Source: Notamacropus eugenii (taxonomy: Eukaryota > Chordata > Mammalia > Diprotodontia > Macropodidae). Taken from it: 64,000 bases of DNA. Under the pieces are notes generated by a model that did not search any database, was not told the DNA's origin, and saw only the letters and a program-made list of their open reading frames with translations. Position 1 is the first letter of the stretch; the number at the start of each line of letters is the position of its first letter. Of the stretch, positions 53,470 through 64,000 are shown piece by piece. The stretch lies in assembly GCF_028372415.1 (NCBI RefSeq), contig NC_092872.1, positions 259,991,008 through 260,055,007 on the forward strand. Direction: 5' to 3'. The position numbers were made by a program, and so were the translations under genes.

Positions 53470-54300
53470 TCAAGGCCAACCTCTTTGTTTAACAGATGAG
53501 AAAACTCAAGTTGAGGGAAGGGCAATGAGGTCAGATCACAAATCAAGGATGAGAGATGTAGACCTAAAGGTCACCCAAGCCCTTCATGTTTCAGAACAGG
53601 AGACCAAGGCTCAGGGAGAGGAAATGACTTGCCCAAGGTCACACAGCAAGGAGGGGGAAGCAGGCACCGGATTCCAGCTCTATCACTTTTCCTCAAGACT
53701 GGCCCCTGCCTCCTGGCCCTTTAAGAAGGCAAGGAGCTATTTGGATAAGCGCTTGGGTGCTTTCCAAACCCTACATTTCAGAATAGAATGTTTGTTTTGA
53801 CAGCCCCACTGCTTTCAGAAACAGAAGTAAGAAGAACCCTAAGGAGAGGCTGGCAGTTTACCCTTGACACCATCTCTTAAGGTCTGAGTTAAAGGGCCCC
53901 CACCCTCTAGGGTATCTTCAGGAGAAGTGGGAGGAAGGCAGAGCTGGCAGATGTCAGAAACAGAGGTGGCATGAAAGTGTGAGGTACGGCAAGGGTCCAG
54001 GGTGACAGACCCAGGATCCAAAATGAGCAGCAGCCAGAGAAATGAACCACAGTTAACAGGATGCCATGAACCCATGAGGTCCTCCAGGCTTCCTTAGAAA
54101 GATCTGGGATTTCCTCACAAGGGGTGGAGGGCTTCTAGGGGTGAGAGAAGTTGCCTGTAGCAAACAGAAATTAAATGACTTACCTACAGTCACATAAACA
54201 GCACAGACGGTATTTGAATCCAGTTTTTCTTGACTCCAAATTCAACCCTATGCCACCATTCCATGATACCACCTGAAGTCTTACATTTGAGTAATGTTGA
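53470..54300 (-). mobile_element. Antisense CORE-SINEs (53470-53680, 54170-54290)
   Basis: First: AATGACTTGCCCAAGGTCAC. Second: TTAAATGACTTACCTACAGT and CCTATGCCACCATTCCATGA. 53690-54160 is unassigned. Confidence 0.65.
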
Positions 54301-54484
54301 AGTACATGTTGAAGGGTGAAGGATGAGGCTAGAAAGACATTCACGTAAAAAGATCTGGGAATTTGGGTGGACCACAAGCTCAGTGAACTAGGATTGTGAT
54401 ATAGCAGCCCCCCAAAGTAAAGGGATCTTAGGCGGCATTAACCTCACTGTATGAGCCATGGGGAGGGAGGGAAAGGAGCAAAGA

Positions 54485-55215
54485 GAACAAGCATTCATTA
54501 AACACCTATAATGTGGTAGGCACTGTGCTAAACACTTTTATAAATATTATTTGAGACAGAATTATATTATCATATTTGGAGATTATAAAAGCCCTGCTGG
54601 ACCTGCCCTGGTCTGACTGGATCTGGGGTGTGGTGTTCAATTCTGGAACCCACGTTTTTGAAGGCACTTAGATAAGGTGGAACATCCAGAGGAAATGACC
54701 AAGAAAGACAGGAGACTGAGCCTCAAGGTTCATTTTCAGGAAAGAGAGATCCGTAGGTTGAAGAAAAGAAGGCCTGGAGGACATGGGAAGGGTGGGGAGA
54801 GAAGGACCTGAGCTGAAACTGAAGGCTAAGCATAAGGACAGGGGATTCGGTTTGTTCTGCCTGGATCCAGTCATTCATTCAAAAAGCATTTATTAAGGAT
54901 GGGTGAGATACTATAAGGGGATTTCAGAGACAATCCAGAGAGCAGAGTTACGGTAAGAGCACAAGTTACAGAGGGACTGATGTGGGAACAAGAGAGAAAA
55001 AAAACCTCCCAACGTGGCCCATGGAGCTGTCGTAGAGTGGAAGGGGTGGCCTCCTAAGGTGAGGAGCATCCCATGACTGGAGGGCTTTATGTAATGGTTC
55101 ATTGGAGGCCTTCAAATCCCCAGTATCAGGCATGTGATAGAGATGGTTCTGGGTTCAGTGTATGAGCTGGATTTCAATGACCTCTGACAGCCCTCCCTAG
55201 TTTGGAGATTCTTTA
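54485..55215 (+). mobile_element. L3/CR1 LINE with L2/L3 termini beside and within it
   Basis: L3/CR1: TGGTGTTCAATTCTGGAACC, GATAAGGTGGAACATCCAGA and GGCCTTCAAATCCCCAGTAT to CCTCCCTAGTTTGGAGATTC. Antisense L2/L3 termini at 54485-54555 (TTCATTAAACACCTATAATG) and 54862-54900 (AGCATTTATTAAGG). Confidence 0.75.
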
Positions 55216-55359
55216 TAGATCTCCTGGGTTGTTCCTTAGCCCTGCCCCCAGGAGAATTAGTCAACTAAGACAGCCCTGCTCTTGTAAGAATCTTACAAGC
55301 TCCCCCATCACACTTGAAGGTTTACAGAGTGTGGTGCCTATAACAACAGGGGGAGGAAG

Positions 55360-56010
55360 GGAGTACAAGGCTTATTATCTCCATCTTACAGATGAAGAGA
55401 CTGAGGTCTAAAGAGATGAAATGATGAAAAATCATACTGTGAAACAGGAGAGGAAACCTTGTACAATGGAAAAAGATCTGAATTTGGTTGGAGTCAAGAA
55501 TTTGGATTCAAAACCTGCCTCAGTTATTTAATAGCTGTGCAACTTTGTTTAAGTCAGCTCTTTGGGCCTTAGTTTTCTCATCTGTAAAACAAAAGGGTTG
55601 AATGGTCTTTAGATGGTCTTTAAAGTACCTCCTAAGGTAATACAAAGTTATATTCTAATACAGAAATTAGATCTCAAGTGGCTCAATCCAATGCAATAAA
55701 CCAAGTACTCATTAAAGCACCTACTCTGTGCTAAGCATTGGAGATTCAAACCCTGAAAAAGAAGTCTCTATCCTCCTTCTGGAAGAAGGAGTGTTCAGCA
55801 TGCACAAGGAGAAGGGAATTCGAGGAGGCAGAAAAAGCATTGGGAGCTGGGAATATTGGGAAAGGAGTCAGGAAGGCTGCACCGAGCTTACCAGGGCCTG
55901 GTTAGCTGGAGAGGAGAAGAGGAGGCATTCCAGACTTGGGAGTGCTCTTAACCAAAGTCAGAAGGCTGGGAGACCCAGGTTCAGCACATGGCATGGTGGA
56001 CTTGGCTCAT
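55360..56010. mobile_element. MON1-type SINE (55450-55650, plus) and L2/L3 end (55690-56010, minus)
   Basis: SINE: GTTTTCTCATCTGTAAAACA. L2/L3: AAAGCACCTACTCTGTGCTA and a body with AGGAGGCATTCCAGACTTGG. Confidence 0.65.
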
Positions 56011-56139
56011 GTGGTGACTAGTTCTGTTGAACTGATTATTTTTCCCCTTTTCTACAATTCTTTGTCCTAGGGTTTGGGTCTCTGGAAGAGGAAGAAGAGA
56101 AAGATGAATTAGATAAAGAAAGTGATATCAACACAAAAG

Positions 56140-56580
56140 AAGTAACTGCTAGCATTTGTATAGCTTCCTAAAGTTTGTAAAGTGCCACACATAGATAATT
56201 ATCTCATTTGATCCTCCAGGCAGGTGTTTTATTATTCTTGTTTTACCGAAGGGACAAGTGAGGCAGACAGAAGTTAAGTGACTTATCAAGGGTCCCACAG
56301 CTAGGAAGTGTCCAAGGATGAATTTGAACTCAGGTCTTCCTGTCTCCAGGACCAGAATTCTATCTATTGCTCCACCTCCTTTAGCCCTACTGTAACTCAG
56401 GAACTCAAGAGATTCACCAGCTTCAACCTCCCCTGAAGCAGAGACTACAACTGTGTGTTGTGATGCCTGGCGAACAGACAAACAAGCGAATGAATAAATG
56501 AAGGAAGGAAGGAACACATGAATGGATAAAGGAATAAACAAACGAATACATCAATGAATGAATCAATGAATGAATAAATT
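56140..56580 (-). mobile_element. MIR (56140-56390) and (GAAT)n LINE-tail-like repeat (56480-56580)
   Basis: MIR: ATCTCATTTGATCCTCCAGG and TCTATCTATTGCTCCACC. The repeat holds imperfect GAATGAATAAAT units as at L2 3' ends. Confidence 0.75.
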
Positions 56581-56589
56581 TAAAGAAAA

Positions 56590-58080
56590 TTAAAAAACGG
56601 GAAAATGACTTGGGGGACAGCAGATCACTACCCTCACATATGAATGATAAGGAAGTTCATAATACAACAGATTAGATAGTCCTGATATCAAGAAAAGAAA
56701 GTGGACTTTGGAGGGAGTTTTGAAAAGGGAATGACCTTTACCCTGATTCTGAGTTAGTATTCAGAAACTATCCTTTTTCTTTTATTTTTAAGAATAAGAT
56801 GTATTGTTTATGCTTCACAGATGTTTCTGAAAATATCCTCTGAAACCCACTCGTCAAAATTAAACCCTCCCTTTTAACAAAGAAATAACAGTTTTAGCAA
56901 AACATGAGATAAGGTGAAAACCTTCTGCCCTACTAGTCCAGACTCCTCTGCCAAGGAGACGCCCTCCCTTTTCTCCCTTCCCACACCCTTCTTACTTTCC
57001 TCCAGTCTGTTTCCTCTTGTCCTGCCTAGGACTTCTGGTGTTCAGTGGTACCCAAAGACTCTGTCTAGACCTGCTGGAGGCCTCTCAGCACTAGCCTGAC
57101 TTTGGAAGCTCCTGAATCCAGAACCCAAGGACAATAATAAACATCCATAAAGCAAAAATAGCGAAGGCCATGTTCAGGAGTCTGGACTCAGCATTGCAGG
57201 GCAAGATAGAGTATAGATAAGACATAGTTCGTGCCTTCCTATAATTAATGGTTTAGGAAGGGTGTAAGATACCCCCTCAAAGATAACATGGGTAATAAAC
57301 AACATGGCAAATCCCTAAAACACAGTAGGTACTTAATAAATGCTTATGGATGAGATTATCCAGGGTTATAATCCTAGTAGGGAGTTGAAATGGGATCTGA
57401 ACCCAGGTCCAGTCCAGGGCCATTTTTAGCTGCCCTAGTGCATTCGGTAGAGAGTAGGAATAATTGTATGATAAGGCTGGAAAGGTAGAGTAGTATCAGA
57501 TTTTGGAAAGTCTAGAATTCTAAGCAGGAAGTTGAAGATCACTGAGTACACAACAAGAAGCCTGGGAAGATCTCCACCCAGACTCTTTCAAAAACACTGT
57601 TGCTCTCATTTCTCCTTTGCTTGAATAGAAAACTGATCTCCATGATGTGAAAATTCTCTCCACCAGTACAGGTTGCTACCCATCCAGGTCTTTATATCCC
57701 TTCTATTCTGATAGCTGTCTTATCAGGAATCCTCCATTGAAGGTCTGCCCCATGGACTGGAGGAGGCCTTCCTTCCACTTGGACACAAAGCTCTGTGGTC
57801 ACCATTGGCTTATCAGCTGGTCTATCTTCCCTCCCTTGATTTCATCGCATGACTGGATATTTCTGTTTGTGCATTTCGTGAATGTGATTTCTGATGCCTC
57901 TTCTTAAAAACTAACCATCATTGATGGAAAAAAAAAAAAATTCTGCAGGCTGTTTAGGCCCACTCTAGCCTTGGGGTCATCCACTCCACTGGTTCTTCTC
58001 TGATCATTGTATTCCATCACTTATAACCTGATAATACTTCTGGGAGACTCTTAAGTGCTAAGAAGCTGGCTCCTACTTTA
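56590..58080. other. Mostly unassigned intergenic block
   Basis: Only a short L2/L3 tail near 57320 (ACTTAATAAATGCTTATGGA) is named. 57600-57905 has the look of a low-copy interspersed repeat (ATTCTCTCCACCAGTACAGG), with loosely similar words near 43795 and 47750, but I cannot name a family. Confidence 0.35.
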
Positions 58081-58089
58081 AGGGAAATA

Positions 58090-58880
58090 ATACATAGGAG
58101 ATGGATAGATTAGTGGAAAGAATACTGGATCTGGAGTCCAAGGACTGGGTTCAAATTCCGCTGATGCCACTTGCAACCTGCATGACCTCAGACTCTTTAG
58201 CCTCTCTTAGCTTCAGTTTTCCCATTTGTAAAATGAAGGAGTTGGACCAAATGGTCTCTGAGAGTCCCCTTTAGCTCCTGAATTCCTAAAGTTACCTAAA
58301 CTCTGAAGCTGCTTTCAGACGTACATGCTCCCTGAACATCAGCAGTTAGTCTAACTACAAATGCCCAACCCCAGAAACTTACCTCTATGTGAGACACACA
58401 CACACACATACATCTACACACAAAGGAATTTTGGGGGACAAAACACTGGGGATACAAAGCAGAGCAAAGGTGTAATGCGTGGGTCAACATGTAAACAGAT
58501 ACATAGAAGACAGCACAGAACAGCTGAGGGGCAACTTGAGATGAGAAAGTGAATGATGGAATTGGAATCCAGAAGATCTGGGTTCAAATCCTCTCTCTGA
58601 CTCCTGGCAGCTATGCGACTCTGAGCAAGTATCTCTGACCCTCAGTTTCCTCAGATGTAACGAAGGGGTTTTTTTGGCCTCGAAGGTCCTTCCTAGCTGC
58701 ACATCTATAGTCTGATGATCTACAGGAAATCTCCTTAGTCACTAGGACTCTCTTTCCTCCTCAAATCCTTAAACGCTGACTTATCTATTCACTACCTGCA
58801 TCCCTCCATGAGAGCAAGACCCATTTTCCAGAAACTTTCAGGTGGTAAGCACTTGATAAATGTTTATTGGGTTGGATCGG
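58090..58880 (+). mobile_element. Two MON1-type SINEs (58090-58290, 58540-58715) and an L2/L3 tail (58780-58880)
   Basis: GGATCTGGAGTCCAAGGACT with AGGAGTTGGACCAAATGG; GAATCCAGAAGATCTGGGTT with AAGGTCCTTCCTAGC; then GTAAGCACTTGATAAATG. A small (CA)n lies at 58395-58408. Confidence 0.75.
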
Positions 58881-59213
58881 AAAATTGGGTGTTGTTAGTC
58901 ACTGAGGAGGGAGGAAACTCTCCCCAGAGCAGGCCTCTTGTCAATGGTAACCACAGAACTGAACAACCACCTCCCCCACTGACCGCATTTAACAGTTCAA
59001 TGACCAAATGACTTGGGGTTCTTATCTGTGACAGGGCTCTCCTTCCCTTCAGTGGGCAGTCTAGAGAAGGGACCAGAACAGCCAAAGACACAGCCCTGCA
59101 ACTGAAATGAAGGTCAAAGAAAGTGTCCCTCTGGGGAGAGAAGCTTCTCACTGACTCCAGAGAAACCTGAAATACAGATGAAGTCACCGGCCTCCCTACC
59201 CCCCCCTCTTGCG

Positions 59214-59230
59214 CCCCCCCCCCCCCCCCC
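59214..59230. repeat. C17 homopolymer
   Basis: Seventeen consecutive C, preceded by a second C-rich run near 59200. Such runs are error-prone in assemblies. Confidence 0.9.
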
Positions 59231-59284
59231 GTCAGATGTCACCATCATTGATTTGTCTTTTCCATGCTCCTGTGACTCATGATA

Positions 59285-60115
59285 CTAATTCTAACAACTA
59301 GCATTTGCATAGCACTTTAAGGTTTCCAAAGAATTTTATACATGGTATCCTCACAAAAACCCTGGGAAGGAGGTGCTATGATTCTCCCTGTTTTACAGAT
59401 GAGGAAACTGAGGCAGAGGTTAAGTGACTTGCCCAGGGATACACAGCTACTGAGTGTCTGAGGCAGGTTTTGAATTCAGATCTTCCTAAATCCAAGTCCA
59501 ATGTTCCATGTGGGGGAGGGGTGGCACCCAACTGTCTCCCTAGACTCTTTAAATTTGGGACTAAACTATGTATAAATTTGTCTTCCTGAAAGAGACAGTG
59601 ATGACCTCTGCAGGGTGGCACATGCTTACCTTCCCATGGGGCAGTGAGGTTGGTTGATGTGGGGATTATAAGCATCAGGTATGAGGTCAAGAGAGCATGA
59701 AGTTAGATCTTGCTCCTGGCACTTTCCAGGGGTGGGATTGTGGGTAAGCTCTCCATGGCTCATCTCTGGAATGAAAATACCAATAGTTCTAGCACTTTAC
59801 ACCACTAAGTAAATAGGGGATGGGATCAGGATTATATACTTCTTATCTGTGACCTCAGGGATGATCAGGTTCACTTGACCAATGAGGAAACTGAGGTCCA
59901 GGGAGGTGAATGACTGCCTGAGAGCCCTCAGGGATTTAAATGCAGGTCCTTGGACTCCACCAGAGTCAGTGATCTCAACTTCCATTATACCAGGATATAG
60001 TACCTTAGAGAAACAAGCTTCTTGAAGGCAGGGAATGTTTTGTCTTTGTATCACCCAAATTTAGAACAATTTGTGACATACCGTAGGTCCTTAATAAGTT
60101 CATTGATTGAGTGTC
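59285..60115. mobile_element. MIR (59285-59515, minus), MIR piece (59875-59995, minus), L2/L3 tail (60000-60115, plus)
   Basis: CTAGCATTTGCATAGCACTT to TTTTACAGATGAGGAAACTG; AATGAGGAAACTGAGGTCCA; CTTCTTGAAGGCAGGGAATG with GGTCCTTAATAAG. Confidence 0.75.
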
Positions 60116-60194
60116 ACAATTTGGGGTGCTCATGGGAAATCAGTACATTTCTTATCTGAATGAACAAAGGGGAAGGGGAAGGGGTAGAGGGTGG

Positions 60195-60315
60195 GGACAA
60201 GCATTTATTAAGCACCTACTATGTGCCAGCATTTTGGTCCTTTTCAAGAACAAAGGATAACAACCAACCAACCACTAAGTGCCAGCACTGTGCTAAGTGC
60301 TTTGTAATTATTATT
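60195..60315 (-). mobile_element. L2/L3 end carrying a 43-bp SINE-tail insertion
   Basis: AGCATTTATTAAGCACCTAC is interrupted at 60232-60274 and resumes with CACTGTGCTAAGTGCTTTGT. Flanks are CTATGTGCCAGCA (60219-60231) and CTAAGTGCCAGCA (60275-60287). Confidence 0.8.
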
Positions 60316-60439
60316 TCCATCAAGACAGGGGAGCTATAGCCTGATCTGACAACAGGTCCCTGGATGCCATGACTTTCGGGGGTTGTGACCTCTTGCCATT
60401 GATACCAGCCCTGTTAGACCAGCAAGAGCAAGTATGTCC

Positions 60440-61190
60440 TTATGGAAAGAGCACTGGCTTTGGATTCAGACCTAGCTCTGCCACTCAACACCAATCTGGC
60501 TCTGGGTCAGTCACTTCCCTTCTCTGGACTCGATTTTCTCTGCTGTAGGAGAGGTCATCTGCTCCAACTCCCTTATTTTAGGAGTGATCAAAGAAGGAGT
60601 CTGGATGAGGCAGAGAAGTAAAAGTGATCTGTGTATATGAAGTCTCCCAAATCCCATCTAGGTCTCAGTCCCCTTCTCCTACAGACACTGTTTGTCCCCT
60701 GTTGAATCCTAGGAGAAGGCTTTAGTCACCAGAGAGGAGAGAGTCTGTCTGTACACCACAGCAAGCATCCTTCTGCTCCATTCCGGATTTCCCCTGGGGG
60801 CTCGGAGGAAGGACAATTTAGCTAAAATGCTTGTTTTGAAAGGAGCCAATGCAGTTTTGGGACTAGTCAAATAAATTTAGTTGAAAATAAAATGTGCTAC
60901 CTACTCTGCGCATGGCCTTGTGCTGGGCATTAGAGCAAAGAGATGAAAAATAGCACAGGCCCTGCCCACAGGGTGCATGAAGTCTACTTTGAGGATACAA
61001 TATGTCCATAGGTAAGGTCAGAGGTAGTGTGCTACAATAGAAAACAACAGTTCTGGGGTCAGGGGACCTAGGCTCATAGCCTGCTTCTGATGCTTGCTGT
61101 CTGTACAACCTTAGACAACTTCCCTGGGCCTTAGTTTCCTCATCTGTAAAATGAAGACATTCAATTAGATGGCCCTAGTTCCAAGGCAGA
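60440..61190. mobile_element. MIR (60440-60560), L2/L3 end (60885-61015, minus), MON1-type SINE (61020-61190)
   Basis: GAGCACTGGCTTTGGATTCA; GCATGGCCTTGTGCTGGGCA; TTTCCTCATCTGTAAAATGA with AATTAGATGGCCC. Confidence 0.65.
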
Positions 61191-61497
61191 GTGCGAATAA
61201 TGCAAAGGAGAAATCTGAACAACACTAAGAAAATGTGAAGCAAGCTTACAAGTGATCAGCTAGGATCACTGAAATCAGTCTGAGAAGAAGCAGTTAATGA
61301 GGGCATCTGTGGTGTCCAGGCAAGCAGGAGTCATTTGGGGACCCAACTTTCACCTCAGGTGGAATCAGAAAAAACTGATTCGTGAGGAGGTCAGTTCCTG
61401 AGCAGAGCCTTGAAGAAAGAGAAGGATTTCAACAGGAGCAGATGAGCAAGAAGAATGTTCTAGGGGTAAATGCTTGGAGGTAGGAAAAGAGAATATC

Positions 61498-61720
61498 AAC
61501 CACTTACATAGCACTTTGAAGTTTGTAAAGCCTTTTATAGGAATTATCTCATGTGAGCCATACAGCACCTCTCTAAGGTATGTCTTTATTCCTTCTTGAC
61601 AGATGAAGACACTGAGGCTGACAGGCTAATTAACCTGGCCACAGTCACATAGAGAGAAAGAGGATTTTGATCCAGATTTAGCATGTTTACCACTACTTTG
61701 GTCTGCCTCTCACCTAGGAA
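61498..61720 (-). mobile_element. MIR CORE-SINE
   Basis: CATAGCACTTTGAAGTTTGT, TTGACAGATGAAGACACTGA and TACCACTACTTTGG. Confidence 0.75.
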
Positions 61721-61984
61721 GGGAAGGAAAAATAAAAAGAATGAAGAAAGAAGAGGGGGGGGAAAGAAAGCAGAAGAAAGTATTTGTTTCAGTGCAAAAT
61801 TGGTCATTTGTTATGCATAAATGTCATTTTCAGTCATTAGGGGGCTCTGTTTTGGCCTTCTCTGAAAGGAAGTGAAAATGATGAAGGTGGTGGATAGAGT
61901 CATATTAACTCAGAACCAAACTAACTGAAGATCAACTGTGAATTTGCCAAATTTCCTCTCTCCTCACTTCTTCCCCAAATTCAA

Positions 61985-62490
61985 TTCAACTCAGTGAACA
62001 TTCATTAAGCTCTACTGTGTGGGGGACACAGCAAGTCATGTACTTTGTGATGAGGGATGTGCTAAGTCAGAGCAGATAAGCGTGGGCTCTGTTCTCAGGC
62101 CACTCACCACCCACGGACCAGGGGCAGGCCATGGCACATAAGCAGATAACTTGACCTCTCCATACCTCAAGGATATATAATTTCCTTGGTGGGAGTATGA
62201 CATCTCAATCTTTCAGAATGACTAGAGCTGGAAAATTCATCATTCCATATCCCGGCCAGTTATGAACCTCCCTGATATAGTTAGGCTGTTCCTTAGGTAA
62301 CAGATGCACATAGGTTCATCTTTACTCCCATACTCAAATCTGCCCAGCTGGGTAGAACCTATCAGAATTGGCACTCTGCTGCTTTGGAGACTCCGGGGCA
62401 TCATAAGAAAGCATCAGGGTAAGGCTAACTGTAATACACAGTTTCTATTCATGCAAGAAGTATTTATTAAGCACCTACTCCATGCTGAAC
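61985..62490 (-). mobile_element. Short L2/L3 termini (61985-62110, 62445-62490)
   Basis: CAACTCAGTGAACATTCATT and AGTATTTATTAAGCACCTAC. Confidence 0.6.
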
Positions 62491-62499
62491 ATCCCCAGA

Positions 62500-63465
62500 C
62501 TTTTCATGTATTCCTCATTGGGCATACTGTTTCACCATCTTGAGCATCTGCCTCTGGATTTGTTGTACAGGGACCAGCCTCGTTACTACTGAAAAGGCTC
62601 ATAACCAGGTTGGTCATAGGGGAATGGGATGTGCTTTTTGGCTGCAGTGACTCTCAGAGACCACCTACTCCATTGTAGAGAGGCTGCACTTTGTATCAGT
62701 GAAGGGAAAAATTATACCAGTGAAAACATAGAACCTCAAGGTTTTGAAATAAATGTGTTGTACATGTGACAAGTATTGTAGTTGACCACACTGATCCTTG
62801 AGTCTCCTGCTTGACTCTATAGTATATAACATATACTATACTATATTGAATCTTATCATACTGAGCTCTAGAACAACCCGCAGATATATTTGAGTATTTT
62901 CTTATTAATTAACAAAATTACAACCTCTTTTTCATTAACTTGGTAAAGCTCAGTTTCACTAACTAGTTGAAACCCAGTCAGTTCATTAACTATTACTTAT
63001 TAAACAAACTGGAGAAATCTCCTTTTCTAATAAAGTTACTCATTTCTCTATATATGTTACATTCCTTAATCTCCTATGATTAAATAGTAAAGTTATTCAA
63101 CGTGTAATTTATTACTAAAGAGATAAACCATAAAACAAAGATAAATAATTCTAACATTTTGGCTGTGCAAAAGATCACAGCAGGGTCACCTCAAACCCTT
63201 GCTATAAGAGCTGACTTTCACTTCTGCAAAATTAGTTCTACCATTCAGTTCGTTTAAAACAGTTTCCTCTATATTTCTCCTCATAGAAGAGTTGAATTCA
63301 GTCTCCTAAAAGTATTTCAGTCTTTTTTATTTGCCCTCTCTTCAACCAAGCCAAGCAACGATCTTTCCAAAATATACAGTAAAAATGCCAGTTCCTTACA
63401 CATTCTTCGTAAAATTCTCATGATGATTTTTAATCATAAAATAATAATTAAGACCATTCAAATAA
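62500..63465. other. AT-rich intergenic block, nothing recognised
   Basis: No repeat landmark, open frame of note or RNA gene was recognised. It contains TATACTATAC-type simple stretches near 62820. Confidence 0.5.
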
Positions 63466-63469
63466 TCAA

Positions 63470-63960
63470 GAAGTGTGTATTAAGAGCCTAATATGTGATA
63501 GGCATGTGGATACAAGTACAAAGAAGAAAAATCTCTACTTGAAATGAACTTACACTCTAATGGTAGAAAGTCACAGGACCTGGATAAGCAGAAAAGTTAT
63601 ATGGTTATTTGGCATGGGTGGATAGGCTGGATTGAAGAGACCTAAGGATGGGATACGGCTATGATAATCGAGGCTAGTGGTGCCAATGGATCTGAGCTAT
63701 GGTGGTAGATGGGAACAGAGAGGAGTCAGATGCTAGAAACTGACAATATGGGTGAGAAGAGTAAGGTGTCCAGGACCCTGGAGAGATTATGAACTGACAG
63801 CACTGCAACAATGGTAGTGTCTTTGACAGAAAGGACATTTGGAAGATGAAGGTTTAGGGGGAAAAGAGGATGAATTCAGTTTTAGACATGTTGAGTTAAA
63901 GATATCTCTGGGACACCTAGCTTGCAATGTCTAACAGGTTCTGAGAAGCTAGAAGTCTCT
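63470..63960 (-). mobile_element. L2/L3 LINE, ORF2 end and 3' UTR remnants
   Basis: GTGTGTATTAAGAGCCTAAT terminus, then antisense ORF2 landmarks AGTTTTAGACATGTTGAGTT and GATATCTCTGGGACACCTAG, the same part as the copy at 44400-44510. Confidence 0.7.
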
Positions 63961-64000
63961 CCTTACCTCTGTCCCGGTCTTCTCCGTTGACCCCTCATAG

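Noticed and set aside
1-64000. tRNA genes suggested by many A/B-box-like stretches
   Set aside because: All lie in the tRNA-like heads of SINEs with CORE or RTE tails; no intact cloverleaf outside them was found.

Overview
The window is vertebrate, and the repeats point to a marsupial. Two protein-coding genes can be assembled, both on the minus strand: VPS26A (retromer subunit; five coding exons at 13096 down to 638, continuing off the left edge) and SRGN (serglycin; complete, three exons at 48573 down to 34272). Neighbouring placement of SRGN and VPS26A in the same direction matches the known human order on chromosome 10q22 (recalled, not searched). The marsupial assignment rests on the repeats: dense MIR/MON1-type CORE-SINEs, L2/L3 (CR1-clade) LINEs, tRNA-head SINEs with an RTE/BovB-like tail, and L1 3' ends of marsupial type.

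Layout. 1-13096: VPS26A exons 5 to 1, with repeat-filled introns. 12330-13460: CpG-island promoter of VPS26A, with two CLEAR/M-box-like E-boxes and a 33-bp tandem repeat carrying GC boxes and TGACGT half-sites. 13460-33740: intergenic, a mosaic of nested L2/L3, L1, RTE and SINE fossils and one solo LTR. 33740-48700: SRGN, whose predicted 3' UTR runs into a same-strand L2/L3 copy and whose promoter has an Ets core next to a full CRE. 48700-64000: upstream of SRGN, again repeat mosaic, with no gene recognised.

The two genes are not known to act in one pathway. VPS26A sorts endosomal cargo as part of retromer; SRGN is the secretory-granule proteoglycan core of blood cells. Their promoters differ as expected for a housekeeping gene (CpG island) and a tissue-restricted gene (CpG-poor, Ets/CRE).

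I found no CRISPR array, tRNA, rRNA or clearly new biological system. The observations most worth checking are the reduced, interrupted Ser-Gly tract of this serglycin, the LINE-derived SRGN 3' end, the E-box pair and 33-bp repeat in the VPS26A promoter, a perfect 48-bp palindrome at 43595-43642, and several insertions with readable target-site duplications. Repeat family names are from memory of consensus sequences; boundaries without a stated target-site duplication are good to about 20-50 bases.
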